A stretch of 64,000 nt of DNA from JAHCHG01 sp041394845 (GTDB taxonomy: Bacteria; Acidobacteriota; Blastocatellia; Pyrinomonadales; Pyrinomonadaceae): NCBI GenBank assembly GCA_041394845.1, contig JAWKHL010000002.1, positions 496,001 through 560,000 on the forward strand. The letters run 5' to 3'. The stretch's first letter is position 1; each line of letters opens with the position of its first letter. Positions 51,985-60,204 of the stretch are shown here, in pieces. The notes beneath the pieces are model-generated. The model ran no database searches, was not told where the DNA came from, and saw only the letters and a list, made by a program, of their open reading frames with translations. The position numbers and the translations under genes are program-made.

Positions 51985-52887
51985 ATGACTAAGCCGACAG
52001 GAGAAAAAAGACCGAAGGCGAGGAACGCGACCGCTTCGCGCCGCTATCTCAGCCTGATAATTCTGATTTTTTTCTGTCTGGCCGCGGGGTACGGTCTGGT
52101 CTCTTGTTCAAAGACGCCCGAGACTGCCGAAAACAAGGGAATCGAACCGGCTCCCGCTCCTTCGGAAAAACCTCTGGTCGAGATCGATCCGAATGCGGAT
52201 TTTTCCCGGTTCAAACATTCAAATCCGCAACACGAACGGCTTCCGTGCGCTCTTTGTCATCAGCGTCAGGACAATTCTGCGAAACCGAATTTTCCGGGGC
52301 ATCTGCCCTGTTCAGGCTGTCACACTCAGCAGTTCGCCGATAACCGGAGTGCCATCTGTACGATTTGCCATACCGAGGCGGAAAGCAGTGATCTCAAGGG
52401 GTTTCCGGCTTTGCAGAGTTTCGGGGCGAAATTCGATCACGCGGTCCATTCGCGGCAGGCCAACTGCGCCGATTGTCACCGGCCGATCAGACGGGGCGAG
52501 GCGCTGTCGATCCCTTCGCGGACGACGGCTCACGCCACCTGTTTTCAATGTCACAAACCCGATGCGGAGTTCGAAGGCAAAAAGATCGATTCGTGCGAGA
52601 CCTGTCATCAGGCGGGCAATCCGCCGCCGGCCGTTTCCGACCGGTCGCCGGCTTTTGCCAGGAGTTTCAGCCACGCCAAACATAAGTTGAACTGCGCCGC
52701 CTGCCATACGGTCAGGGCCCAAGGCGGTCGCGGTCGTCAGGTCGGAGCGCCGGTCGCGGCGATGCATTTTCCGCCCAAAGGTCGGCAAAGCTGCGCCAGT
52801 TGCCATAACAACCGGCGGGTTTTCGGGGGGGACGATTTCTCCGATTGTCGGCGCTGTCATCAGGGGAACAACTTCAGGTTTCGTTAG
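51985..52887 (+). CDS. Nine-heme cytochrome c lipoprotein
   Basis: A 300-residue protein with a basic N-terminus, a hydrophobic helix (LIILIFFCLAAGYGLVSC) and a lipobox-like LVSC, so probably lipid-anchored. It has nine CxxCH motifs (CALCH, CSGCH, CTICH, CADCH, CFQCH, CETCH, CAACH, CASCH, CRRCH) and repeated FDHAVH/FSHAKH segments giving distal His ligands. It is one heme per about 30 residues, a nanowire-like density. Translation probably couples to the preceding nine-heme gene (10 bp gap). Likely a membrane-attached electron relay; the direction of electron flow is unknown. Confidence 0.85.
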   Translation: MTKPTGEKRPKARNATASRRYLSLIILIFFCLAAGYGLVSCSKTPETAENKGIEPAPAPSEKPLVEIDPNADFSRFKHSNPQHERLPCALCHQRQDNSAKPNFPGHLPCSGCHTQQFADNRSAICTICHTEAESSDLKGFPALQSFGAKFDHAVHSRQANCADCHRPIRRGEALSIPSRTTAHATCFQCHKPDAEFEGKKIDSCETCHQAGNPPPAVSDRSPAFARSFSHAKHKLNCAACHTVRAQGGRGRQVGAPVAAMHFPPKGRQSCASCHNNRRVFGGDDFSDCRRCHQGNNFRFR

Positions 52888-53015
52888 GGGATCAAAGCGC
52901 TTTACTGCGGAAAAATCCGCAGGAGTCGCGACGGTTCCCGCAGAAGTTGCCGGGAACGGATTTTGATAAGCCTCTTTAAATGTTGAAAAAGCAGGAGTTT
53001 TAAGCGAAACGGTTT

Positions 53016-53031
53016 TTGCACGACTTTTGCA
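53016..53031 (+). promoter_or_regulatory. Candidate sigma-54-type promoter of the monoheme cytochrome
   Basis: TTGCACG (53016-53022), four bases, TTGCA (53027-53031) match TGGCACG-N4-TTGCA in spacing and sequence except that the first G of the -24 GG is T. Because that G is normally invariant this stays tentative. Nothing else is seen in 52888-53104 except a 17-bp element shared with the DUF11 promoter region. Confidence 0.3.
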
Positions 53032-53104
53032 CTTATAAGAAATTAACGAAGCCTCGCCGAAAAGAGCGCTTTTAGAAATTATAGAACTTGGTTAGGAGAA
53101 AAAC

Positions 53105-53449
53105 ATGAATATCCGAAAAATAAAATTTATAGCAACAGTACTTATGGCTCTCCCGTTGTTGGCCGTAGCTTTATTTAATTTTAACGCCCCTGCGGTGCAG
53201 GCGATCTCCCCCGATGATGATGCAACGGTCGCTTTGTACAAAGCCAAATGTCAGGCCTGCCACGGACCGGCGGCGGCCAAATCCTACGATCCGGAAATGG
53301 CGATAGAAGAACAGGTTGAGGTAATCATGAAGGGCAAAAAGGGCGAAAAACCGCCTTATATGCCGGCCTTCGAGGCCAAAGGAATAACGACCGAACAAGC
53401 CACGGCGTTGGCCGAACATATGAAAAAACTGAGGACTCCGCCCGAATAA
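53105..53449 (+). CDS. Small monoheme cytochrome c
   Basis: A 114-residue protein with a signal peptide (FIATVLMALPLLAVALFNFNAPAVQA) and one heme site CQACH at about residues 49-53. A downstream Met in YMPAFEAKGIT is the likely distal ligand, giving a class I cytochrome c like cytochrome c6/cbb3 subunit III domains. It is a probable periplasmic electron shuttle. TTAGGAG lies before the ATG. It has its own upstream gap and its own terminator, so it may be transcribed separately from the flanking multiheme genes. Confidence 0.88.
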   Translation: MNIRKIKFIATVLMALPLLAVALFNFNAPAVQAISPDDDATVALYKAKCQACHGPAAAKSYDPEMAIEEQVEVIMKGKKGEKPPYMPAFEAKGITTEQATALAEHMKKLRTPPE

Positions 53450-53485
53450 TCGGAAGACTTGTCGAAAGCCTTTCTGAAGTAAAGC

Positions 53486-53527
53486 GTATCCGGCCGGAAT
53501 TTTTCGGCCGGATACTTACTCTTTTTT
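53486..53527 (+). terminator. Rho-independent terminator after the monoheme cytochrome
   Basis: An 11-bp perfect stem GTATCCGGCCG (53486-53496) / CGGCCGGATAC (53505-53515) is followed by TTACTCTTTTTT. Confidence 0.8.
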
Positions 53528-53541
53528 GAAACCCCAAACGT

Positions 53542-55227
53542 ATGAGCGAAGATAAAGAAGACGTCGTCAACGGTGAGGAAGAAAAGGAAACGGTCAGCGA
53601 GGAATCGACCGCAAAAACCCCGGACGAAGAAAAGACCGAAGAGGCGACCGGCGAAGATTCGGGAAAGACCGTCAAAGTGCCGGGACTTTTCCGCAACTAC
53701 ATCAGTTTTGCCGGGGCGGCGATCGCGGCCGCGGCTCTGATCAGCATCGTTCTTCTTTTTCTGATCGAACTTTCGGGGTCATCCGATCAGCCGTATCTGG
53801 GGATTCTCATCTACGTTCTTTTTCCGGCGGTGATGATCTTCGGTTTTCTGGTCATATTGGCCGGAATGCTCTGGGAGCGCCGTCGCCGCCGAAAACTGAC
53901 GCCCGAAGAGATCGCCGCTTATCCGATCTTCGATTTCAACCATCCCCGCCGTCGCCGCGCTTTGCTGGTTTTTCTTGTCGGGTCGTTCATCTTCCTTTTT
54001 CTCAGCGCCTTTGGCAGTTATCAGGCGTATGAGTTCAGCGAATCGGTCACGTTTTGCGGCGAGGTCTGCCACACGGTGATGAGGCCCGAATTCGTCGCTT
54101 ATAACGCTTCGTCGCACGCCCGCGTCAGATGCGTCGAATGCCACGTCGGCGGCGGGGCCGAATGGTATGTCCGTTCGAAGTTCTCGGGCGTTCGCCAGCT
54201 TTACCGGGTTCTGACCGATACTTACAACAAGCCGATTCAGACGCCGGTCCATAATATGCGTCCGGCCAATGAAACCTGCGGCAAATGCCACTGGCCGGAA
54301 AAGTTCTACGGCGATCAACTGAAGGTGTTCAACCATTACGGTTTCGACGAGAAAAACTCTCTCAACCAGACCCGGATGCTGGTCAAGGTCGGCGGGGGAG
54401 ATCCGACCGCCGGACAGGCGACCGGCATTCACTGGCATATGAATCTGGGCAACGAGATCACCTACATCGCTTCGGACGAAAAACGGCAAAACATTCAGTG
54501 GGTGCGGATGAAAGGCGCGGACGGTCAGGTGACGGAATACACGTTGAAGGGATTGCAGTTTTCCTCCGAACAGATCGAGCAGGCTTCAAAGAGAAAAATG
54601 GATTGCATCGATTGCCACAATCGCCCGACCCACGTTTATCTGCCGCCGACCCGGGCGATCGACGATTCTCTGACGGCCGGAAGGATAGATGTGTCCCTGC
54701 CGTTCGTCAAACTGAAAGGGGTTGAGGTTTTGTCAAAACCCTATAACACGACCGAGGAGGCCCTGAGCGGAATCGCCGCCGATCTGGACAATTATTACAA
54801 GACGAGCCACGCCGATATCTACACGTCCAAACGCGATTCGATCAACCGGGCCGTGCTGGAGATCCAGAGGATCTATTCGACCTATTTCTTTCCCGAAATG
54901 AAGACCGACTGGCAGGCTCACATCAACAACATCGGCCATTACAATGCTCAGGGATGTTTCCGTTGCCACGACGGCCAGCATTTCAGCCCCGAAGGCAAAA
55001 CGATCCGCAACGAGTGCAACATCTGTCACACGACGCTCGATCAGAAGTTCGGCGGACAGACGTTCGTTCCGGAAGACGGACAATTCCGGCATCCGGTCAA
55101 TCTGGGCGACCGGAACACTTTCCAGTGTGCGGTCTGCCACAAAGGCAACCGCGCCTTTCAGCATCCGGTCAACCTCGGCGACATCTCCAAATTCCAATGC
55201 GCCGAATGCCACAATAAGGGATTTTAG
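53542..55227 (+). CDS. Membrane octaheme NapC/NirT-like cytochrome c
   Basis: A 561-residue protein. An acidic N-terminus (about 1-50) precedes three membrane helices (about 53-75, 80-108, 145-165), then a periplasmic part with eight heme sites: CGEVCH (a CX3CH variant), CVECH, CGKCH, CIDCH, CFRCH, CNICH, CAVCH and CAECH. The first two with TVMRPEFVAYNASSHARVR match the quinol-oxidising NapC/NirT/CymA family. HPVNLGD...FQCAxCH is duplicated at the C-terminus, pointing to heme-unit duplication. It probably takes electrons from quinol and hands them to the periplasmic multihemes encoded upstream. Its last codons overlap the convergent ppdK gene by 4 bp. Confidence 0.85.
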   Translation: MSEDKEDVVNGEEEKETVSEESTAKTPDEEKTEEATGEDSGKTVKVPGLFRNYISFAGAAIAAAALISIVLLFLIELSGSSDQPYLGILIYVLFPAVMIFGFLVILAGMLWERRRRRKLTPEEIAAYPIFDFNHPRRRRALLVFLVGSFIFLFLSAFGSYQAYEFSESVTFCGEVCHTVMRPEFVAYNASSHARVRCVECHVGGGAEWYVRSKFSGVRQLYRVLTDTYNKPIQTPVHNMRPANETCGKCHWPEKFYGDQLKVFNHYGFDEKNSLNQTRMLVKVGGGDPTAGQATGIHWHMNLGNEITYIASDEKRQNIQWVRMKGADGQVTEYTLKGLQFSSEQIEQASKRKMDCIDCHNRPTHVYLPPTRAIDDSLTAGRIDVSLPFVKLKGVEVLSKPYNTTEEALSGIAADLDNYYKTSHADIYTSKRDSINRAVLEIQRIYSTYFFPEMKTDWQAHINNIGHYNAQGCFRCHDGQHFSPEGKTIRNECNICHTTLDQKFGGQTFVPEDGQFRHPVNLGDRNTFQCAVCHKGNRAFQHPVNLGDISKFQCAECHNKGF

Positions 55228-57929
55228 GTTTTAGATTTCGGATTTCTGATCGCCGAATGGGCGGCCGACAGCCGGGCTATCGGAACGCGGAACGGCGAAC
55301 AGCTGACGTAATCGAGTCCGATCGAATGGAAAAATTCGATCGAACGCGGATCGCCGCCGTGTTCCCCGCAGACGCCGATCTTCAGCTTGGGGTTGACCGA
55401 TCGCCCCCGTTCGATGGCGATCCGGATCAATTGGCCGACGCCGACCGTGTCGATGGTTTGAAACGGGTCATCGGGATAGATCTTTTTATCGACGTAAAAG
55501 GGCAGAAATCTGGCCGAGTCGTCGCGGCTCAAACCCAAAGTGGTCTGGGTCAGATCGTTGGTTCCGAACGAGAAAAAATCGGCTTCGGCGGCGATCTGAT
55601 CGGCGACCAGAGCGGCTCGCGGCAGTTCGATCATCGTGCCGACCAGAAAATTCAGTTCGACGCCCTGTTCTTCGATCACCTGGCGGGCGACCTCGCGGAC
55701 CAGTTCGGCCTGATTCCGGAATTCCTCGGGCGTCGACACCAGCGGGATCATCACCTCGGGACGGGTTTCAATTCCCTCGCTTTGCATCTCGCAGGCCGCT
55801 TCGAAAATAGCTCTGACCTGCATCCGGGTCACCTCCGGCACCAGAATTCCGAGCCGACAGCCGCGCAGACCGAGCATCGGATTGGCTTCCGAAAGATGCT
55901 CGACCCGGCGCAACAGACGGCGTTTCTCGGCGATCTCGTCGAGCAGAAAATCCATCTCGCCGGGACTGGCGCGGCGGGCTTTGAACTTCATCTCGGTCAA
56001 CTCCTGCATCAATTCGTGTTTGTTGGGCAGAAATTCGTGAAGCGGCGGATCCAGAAGACGGATGGTGACGGCCAGTCCGTCCATCGCCCGGAAGATCTCG
56101 GAAAAATCCTCTTTTTGAAAGGGCAACAGTTTGGCCAGGGCTTTTTCGCGTTCGCCCTGACCTCCGGCCAGGATCATCTCGCGCATCACGGCCAGCCGGT
56201 CGTCTCCGAAAAACATATGTTCGGTCCGGCACAGACCGATGCCTTCGGCCCCGTAGTTGCGGGCGACGGTCGAATCGTGTCCGGTATCGGCGTTGGCGCG
56301 GACCCGCAATGTCCGGGCCTCGTCGGCCCACGACATCAGAAGTTCGAAATCCTCATCCAGTTTCGGCTGAACGGTCGGAACCTTGCCGAGAAAAACCCGG
56401 CCGTGCGTGCCGTCGATGGTGATCCATTCGCCGCGGGTTACGGTCGTGTCGCCGACGATAAATTCATTGTGGGCGTAATTGATGTTGAGCGCGTTGGCCC
56501 CGGCCACGCAGGGTTTTCCCATTCCGCGGGCGACCACCGCCGCGTGGCTGGTCATCCCGCCGCGCTGGGTCAGAATGGCCTCGGCCAGAACCATTCCGTG
56601 AAAATCGTCGGGACTGGTTTCGCGCCGGACGAGAATCACTTTTTCCCCGCTTTTGGCCATCGATTCGGCCTCGTCGGGCGAAAAGACGACGACGCCCTGA
56701 GCCGCGCCCGGACTGGCCGGCAATCCGGCCGCCAAAACCTCGGTCTCGTCGTCCGGGTCGATCATCGGATGCAGAAGTTGGTCGAGCTGTTCGGGCGAAA
56801 CTCTTCGCAAAGCCGTTCGCCGGTCGATCAGATTTTCGCGATACATTGCCACGGCGATCTTGACCGCCGCCGCGCCGGTCCGCTTTCCGCTTCGGGTTTG
56901 CAGGATGTAGAGTTTTCCCCGTTCGATGGTAAATTCGATGTCCTGCATGTCGTGATAATGTTTTTCCAGTTGCGACGTGATGTCGCAGAGCCTTGCGAAA
57001 ACTTCGGGCAGTTGGGTTTCGAGAACCGAGATCGGGTTCGGCGTTCGAATGCCGGCAACCACGTCCTCGCCCTGAGCGTTGAGCAGATATTCGCCGTAGA
57101 GAGTTTTTTCTCCGGTGGCCGGGTTGCGGGTGAAACAGACTCCGGTTCCGCTTTCACCGCCGAGATTGCCGAAAACCATCGCCTGAACGTTGACGGCCGT
57201 TCCCAGATCGCCGGGAATCCGGTGGACGCGGCGATAATCGACCGCCCGGCGTCCCATCCACGAATCGAAAACGGCGGCGATGGCCATCTTCAGCTGTTCC
57301 TCGGGATCTTCGGGAAAATTTTTGCGGGTTTCGGCGAAGACGATCCGTTTGAAGGTGGCGACGATCTGTTTGAGTTCGTCAACCGTCAGATCCGCGTCGA
57401 GCCGCTGACCGTTCTTGTGGCGTTCCAGCACGCGCTCGAATTTGTCGTGCTCGATATTGAGGACGATCTGGCTGAAAAGCGAGATGAAGCGCCGGTAGGA
57501 ATCCCAGGCGAACCGCTCGTCCGAGGTCTGAGCGGCGAGCGCCTCGACGGTCCGGTCGTTGAGACCGAGGTTTAGAACGGTGTCCATCATTCCCGGCATC
57601 GACACCGGAGAACCGGAACGGACCGAGACCAGCAGCGGATTTTCCGGGTCGCCGAAACCTTTGCCGAGCTTGGCTTCGAGGGTCGAAAGCTTCCGGCGAA
57701 CCTGCGGCCAGAGATCGGCCGGAAAGATCTTCTCGTTGTCGTGATATCGGTTGCAGCATTCGGTAGTGATGATGAATCCGGGCGGAACCGGCAGGCCGAA
57801 AGCGGTCATATTGGCCAGCGCCGCACCCTTTCCGCCGAGGATCCGTTTGCCTTCCTCGGTGTTGGGATCTTTGTATTCTTCAAATAAATAACTCCAAACT
57901 TTCTCTTCTTCGATCGGTGTCGGATTCAT
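55224..57929 (-). CDS. ppdK: Pyruvate phosphate dikinase
   Basis: A 901-residue enzyme converting pyruvate, ATP and phosphate to phosphoenolpyruvate, AMP and diphosphate (reversible). The N-terminal ATP-grasp part begins GGKGAALANMTAFGLPVPPGF; the phospho-transfer His is in GGMTSHAAVVARGMGKPCVAG (about residue 461); the TIM-barrel PEP site has the catalytic Cys in GVCGEHGGDP (about 851). GAGAGGG lies before the ATG. The C-terminal AIRNPKSKT lies in an AAATCCGAAATCT repeat rather than conserved sequence. It sits between the two cytochrome blocks, with no evident direct link. Confidence 0.96.
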   Translation of the reverse strand: MNPTPIEEEKVWSYLFEEYKDPNTEEGKRILGGKGAALANMTAFGLPVPPGFIITTECCNRYHDNEKIFPADLWPQVRRKLSTLEAKLGKGFGDPENPLLVSVRSGSPVSMPGMMDTVLNLGLNDRTVEALAAQTSDERFAWDSYRRFISLFSQIVLNIEHDKFERVLERHKNGQRLDADLTVDELKQIVATFKRIVFAETRKNFPEDPEEQLKMAIAAVFDSWMGRRAVDYRRVHRIPGDLGTAVNVQAMVFGNLGGESGTGVCFTRNPATGEKTLYGEYLLNAQGEDVVAGIRTPNPISVLETQLPEVFARLCDITSQLEKHYHDMQDIEFTIERGKLYILQTRSGKRTGAAAVKIAVAMYRENLIDRRTALRRVSPEQLDQLLHPMIDPDDETEVLAAGLPASPGAAQGVVVFSPDEAESMAKSGEKVILVRRETSPDDFHGMVLAEAILTQRGGMTSHAAVVARGMGKPCVAGANALNINYAHNEFIVGDTTVTRGEWITIDGTHGRVFLGKVPTVQPKLDEDFELLMSWADEARTLRVRANADTGHDSTVARNYGAEGIGLCRTEHMFFGDDRLAVMREMILAGGQGEREKALAKLLPFQKEDFSEIFRAMDGLAVTIRLLDPPLHEFLPNKHELMQELTEMKFKARRASPGEMDFLLDEIAEKRRLLRRVEHLSEANPMLGLRGCRLGILVPEVTRMQVRAIFEAACEMQSEGIETRPEVMIPLVSTPEEFRNQAELVREVARQVIEEQGVELNFLVGTMIELPRAALVADQIAAEADFFSFGTNDLTQTTLGLSRDDSARFLPFYVDKKIYPDDPFQTIDTVGVGQLIRIAIERGRSVNPKLKIGVCGEHGGDPRSIEFFHSIGLDYVSCSPFRVPIARLSAAHSAIRNPKSKT
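55226..55252. repeat. AAATCCGAAATC-type repeat running into the ppdK 3' end
   Basis: TTTTAGATTTCGGATTTCTG belongs to the dispersed family. It forms the last codons of ppdK and touches the stop codon of the octaheme gene. Confidence 0.5.
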
Positions 57930-57995
57930 GATTTTTCCCTCTCAAAAAAAAATAAAAAAAAGGCCGATTAATTTTGCGCCCGCCGCCGGTTATGA

Positions 57996-58030
57996 CAAAA
58001 ATGCGCCCGTTAACTGTCGATAACAGGCGC
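57996..58030 (-). terminator. Terminator after the porin gene
   Basis: On the minus strand GCGCCTGTTA / TAACGGGCGC form a 10-bp stem (one G-T pair) around an 8-nt loop, followed by ATTTTTG. It lies 27 bp after the stop codon of the porin gene. Confidence 0.75.
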
Positions 58031-58056
58031 GGTCCGATTTGAAAAAACAAAGATTA

Positions 58057-60177
58057 TTACCGGTCGTTTCTTCCGAAATAGATTCTCAGAGAAGTGTACG
58101 GCAAGTGCGCGTTGTAATTCTGCATATTGGGCAGTTTTTCGCTGTAGTTGTAATACTGATAACCGACGTTCCAGTCGATGTGTTTGTTGATCCGGAAGAT
58201 CAATCGGGCCTCGGGCGATTGGAACGAGATCGGGTACGAACCCTCGATCAGGAAATCGGTCGCCGAAAAGAAATCGCCGTCGGTCGTGTCTTTGGTGATC
58301 CGGTAACTGCCGAAAAACGAAACCCTCGGATGCGGCCTGGCCCAGACGTCGAAATGGAAGAAATTGCTTCTCAGGTTGTAACGGCTGAAACCCTGACCGC
58401 TGGCTCCCGTAACCGGAAAGATGATGGCCGTTTCGCTGTTCAGATAATTGTAGGTGTAACCTCCGCTGAGAGAGACTTTATCGTTCGCCTGCCAGTCGAT
58501 CGATCCGGCAAAGATCCGCGATTTGACCTCGGCGCTGAAATCGGTCGCGGGAACGGTCTCGCTCCGCGAAGGATTGTCGTTGTTCTTGATCTGGAACGAA
58601 AAATTGAGCGACAGATTATTGGTCGGTTTGATCCGGTTGCGAAGCCGGACATTGGTCAGATTGTAATTGCCCAGACGGGTAAAGGCGTTGTCGGCCTCGC
58701 CGCGTTCGAGATCGAAAAAGATGACCCATTTTTTCAGAATCGGCGACGCCTTGAATCCTCCGATGACGGTATTGGTCGTGTTTTCGGCGGTCTCTCCGGT
58801 GGTCCCCGACGTTTGGTTGAGCAGATTGATGTCCAGACCGTTCAGGGTAACCCGCCGGTTTGTATAGCGGTAGCCGAGATAAACGGAAAAATAACGATTG
58901 ACATCGTAATCGCCCTCGAAGGTGTTGATGTATCGGCGATAATTGGTAAAGCGGTAGGCCAGCGAATTGGTGACCGAAACCGGCAGGGGCGTGCCTCCGG
59001 CGTTGGTTCGCCGCAAGGCTTCGAGCAGGACATTGCCCCCCGAGATCCGGTAGGAATTGACGCTGAAGGTGTTGGAGACCTTGAATTTTTTCGTTATATA
59101 GGCCGTGATGCCGATGTCGCCGACCGTGTTCGGCCGTTTGGCGTCGCCGCTGACCGTGGTTTCGTCGAGAGTGATCGGATTGCCCGACCGGTCGCGTCCC
59201 GTCAACTGCTCGGTCATACTGAACCGCGATCTCGAATCGGAATAAATGATCCGTCCCGTGAAATCAAATCTTTTGGCGAACGTCCGGTGGAGATTGAGGC
59301 TGTGGTAAACGGTTTTTCCGCGTTCGGGAATGTTCCGGATAAAGGTCGCCAGCGAACTGTTCGGACTCGGGTTGGAGCCGAGTTGCGGCGTGTCTATGAA
59401 AAAGTTGGTGTCGTCGTTGAAGTAGCGAAGTCCCTCGGTGATCGACCAGTCGAATCCGAGGACTTTCCCGTCGGCTCCGAACCGAAAATCGTGCGCCCGG
59501 CTGTTAAACTCCGATTCGAGCGGGAACTCATCGCGGTCGTAATCGAAGGTGCTGGTCGCCGGACCGTGGTTGGTGTTGAAAGAATAACCGAAACGGAATC
59601 GGAACTTTTCGTTTTGCGGCAGAATGGTGATGTCGAAATCACCAATGTTGCGCTTGGAATTGCGGGTGTGTTCATTGAGCGCGAAATTGTCCAGATTGTT
59701 GAAATATGAAAAGCGGCGAACGGTGCTGTCAAACCGATACCAGCCGGTTTTTTCGACGTTCATCCGAGCGTAGCCGTTGGGGTCGGCGTTCCACCCCGAA
59801 CCGGTGATCAAAAGGGTATCGAAGGCTTTGTCCTTGGAGTCTTCGGCTGTTATTAAAAGACTCGAATCGAAAAGCCGGACTCCCGCCCCGTAGTTGAGGT
59901 CGCTCCGGTATTTTTCGCGGTCGCCGTTGACCTCGACGCCCCGCACGCCGACCTCGACGCTCGACTTGACCTGATAACCGCTACCGTTGTCCTGACTCGA
60001 ACCCGCAGATGACGAACTGTTGTTTTGTGCCGGGGTCGTTTCCGTGACGGAAGAATTTTCCTGGGCCATCAAGTTGCCGGACAAAAAGATCATTGAGATC
60101 GCAACGGAGAAGATCATCGGCGCAATGGTTAAAGCGAGCGTCCGTTCGATTGAATGGATTGATTTTTTTGGTTTCAT
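58057..60177 (-). CDS. MtrB/PioB-like outer-membrane porin of a porin-cytochrome conduit
   Basis: A 706-residue protein (ATG at 60177 with AGGAGG 7 bp upstream; the frame is open to 60201). A signal peptide (MIFSVAISMIFLSGNLMA) and a low-complexity Ser/Asn segment are followed by about 600 residues of alternating amphipathic strands with aromatic ends (GVRGVEVNGDREKYRSDLNYGAGVRLF onward) and a C-terminal LRIYFGRNDR. Size and pairing with an adjacent decaheme match MtrB/PioB proteins, large barrels that sheath an MtrA-type decaheme across the outer membrane. The N-terminal CXXC of Shewanella MtrB is absent. A neighbouring surface cytochrome of the MtrC/OmcA type was not found. Confidence 0.72.
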   Translation of the reverse strand: MKPKKSIHSIERTLALTIAPMIFSVAISMIFLSGNLMAQENSSVTETTPAQNNSSSSAGSSQDNGSGYQVKSSVEVGVRGVEVNGDREKYRSDLNYGAGVRLFDSSLLITAEDSKDKAFDTLLITGSGWNADPNGYARMNVEKTGWYRFDSTVRRFSYFNNLDNFALNEHTRNSKRNIGDFDITILPQNEKFRFRFGYSFNTNHGPATSTFDYDRDEFPLESEFNSRAHDFRFGADGKVLGFDWSITEGLRYFNDDTNFFIDTPQLGSNPSPNSSLATFIRNIPERGKTVYHSLNLHRTFAKRFDFTGRIIYSDSRSRFSMTEQLTGRDRSGNPITLDETTVSGDAKRPNTVGDIGITAYITKKFKVSNTFSVNSYRISGGNVLLEALRRTNAGGTPLPVSVTNSLAYRFTNYRRYINTFEGDYDVNRYFSVYLGYRYTNRRVTLNGLDINLLNQTSGTTGETAENTTNTVIGGFKASPILKKWVIFFDLERGEADNAFTRLGNYNLTNVRLRNRIKPTNNLSLNFSFQIKNNDNPSRSETVPATDFSAEVKSRIFAGSIDWQANDKVSLSGGYTYNYLNSETAIIFPVTGASGQGFSRYNLRSNFFHFDVWARPHPRVSFFGSYRITKDTTDGDFFSATDFLIEGSYPISFQSPEARLIFRINKHIDWNVGYQYYNYSEKLPNMQNYNAHLPYTSLRIYFGRNDR

Positions 60178-60204
60178 GGCTGTTCCTCCTGGTCGCTTCA
60201 TTTG

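Noticed and set aside
53016..53039. Sigma-70 promoter (TTGCAC...TATAAG) for the monoheme cytochrome
   Set aside because: Spacing of 12 bp is too short; the sigma-54-like reading fits spacing exactly, though one key base differs.
55257..57575. 772-codon open frame antisense to ppdK
   Set aside because: It mirrors codon bias of the real gene, has no recognisable domain and a composition unlike proteins; ppdK on the other strand is certain.
58039..59709. 556-codon plus-strand frame opposite the porin gene
   Set aside because: Shadow of the barrel gene; no domain and it crosses the terminator region.
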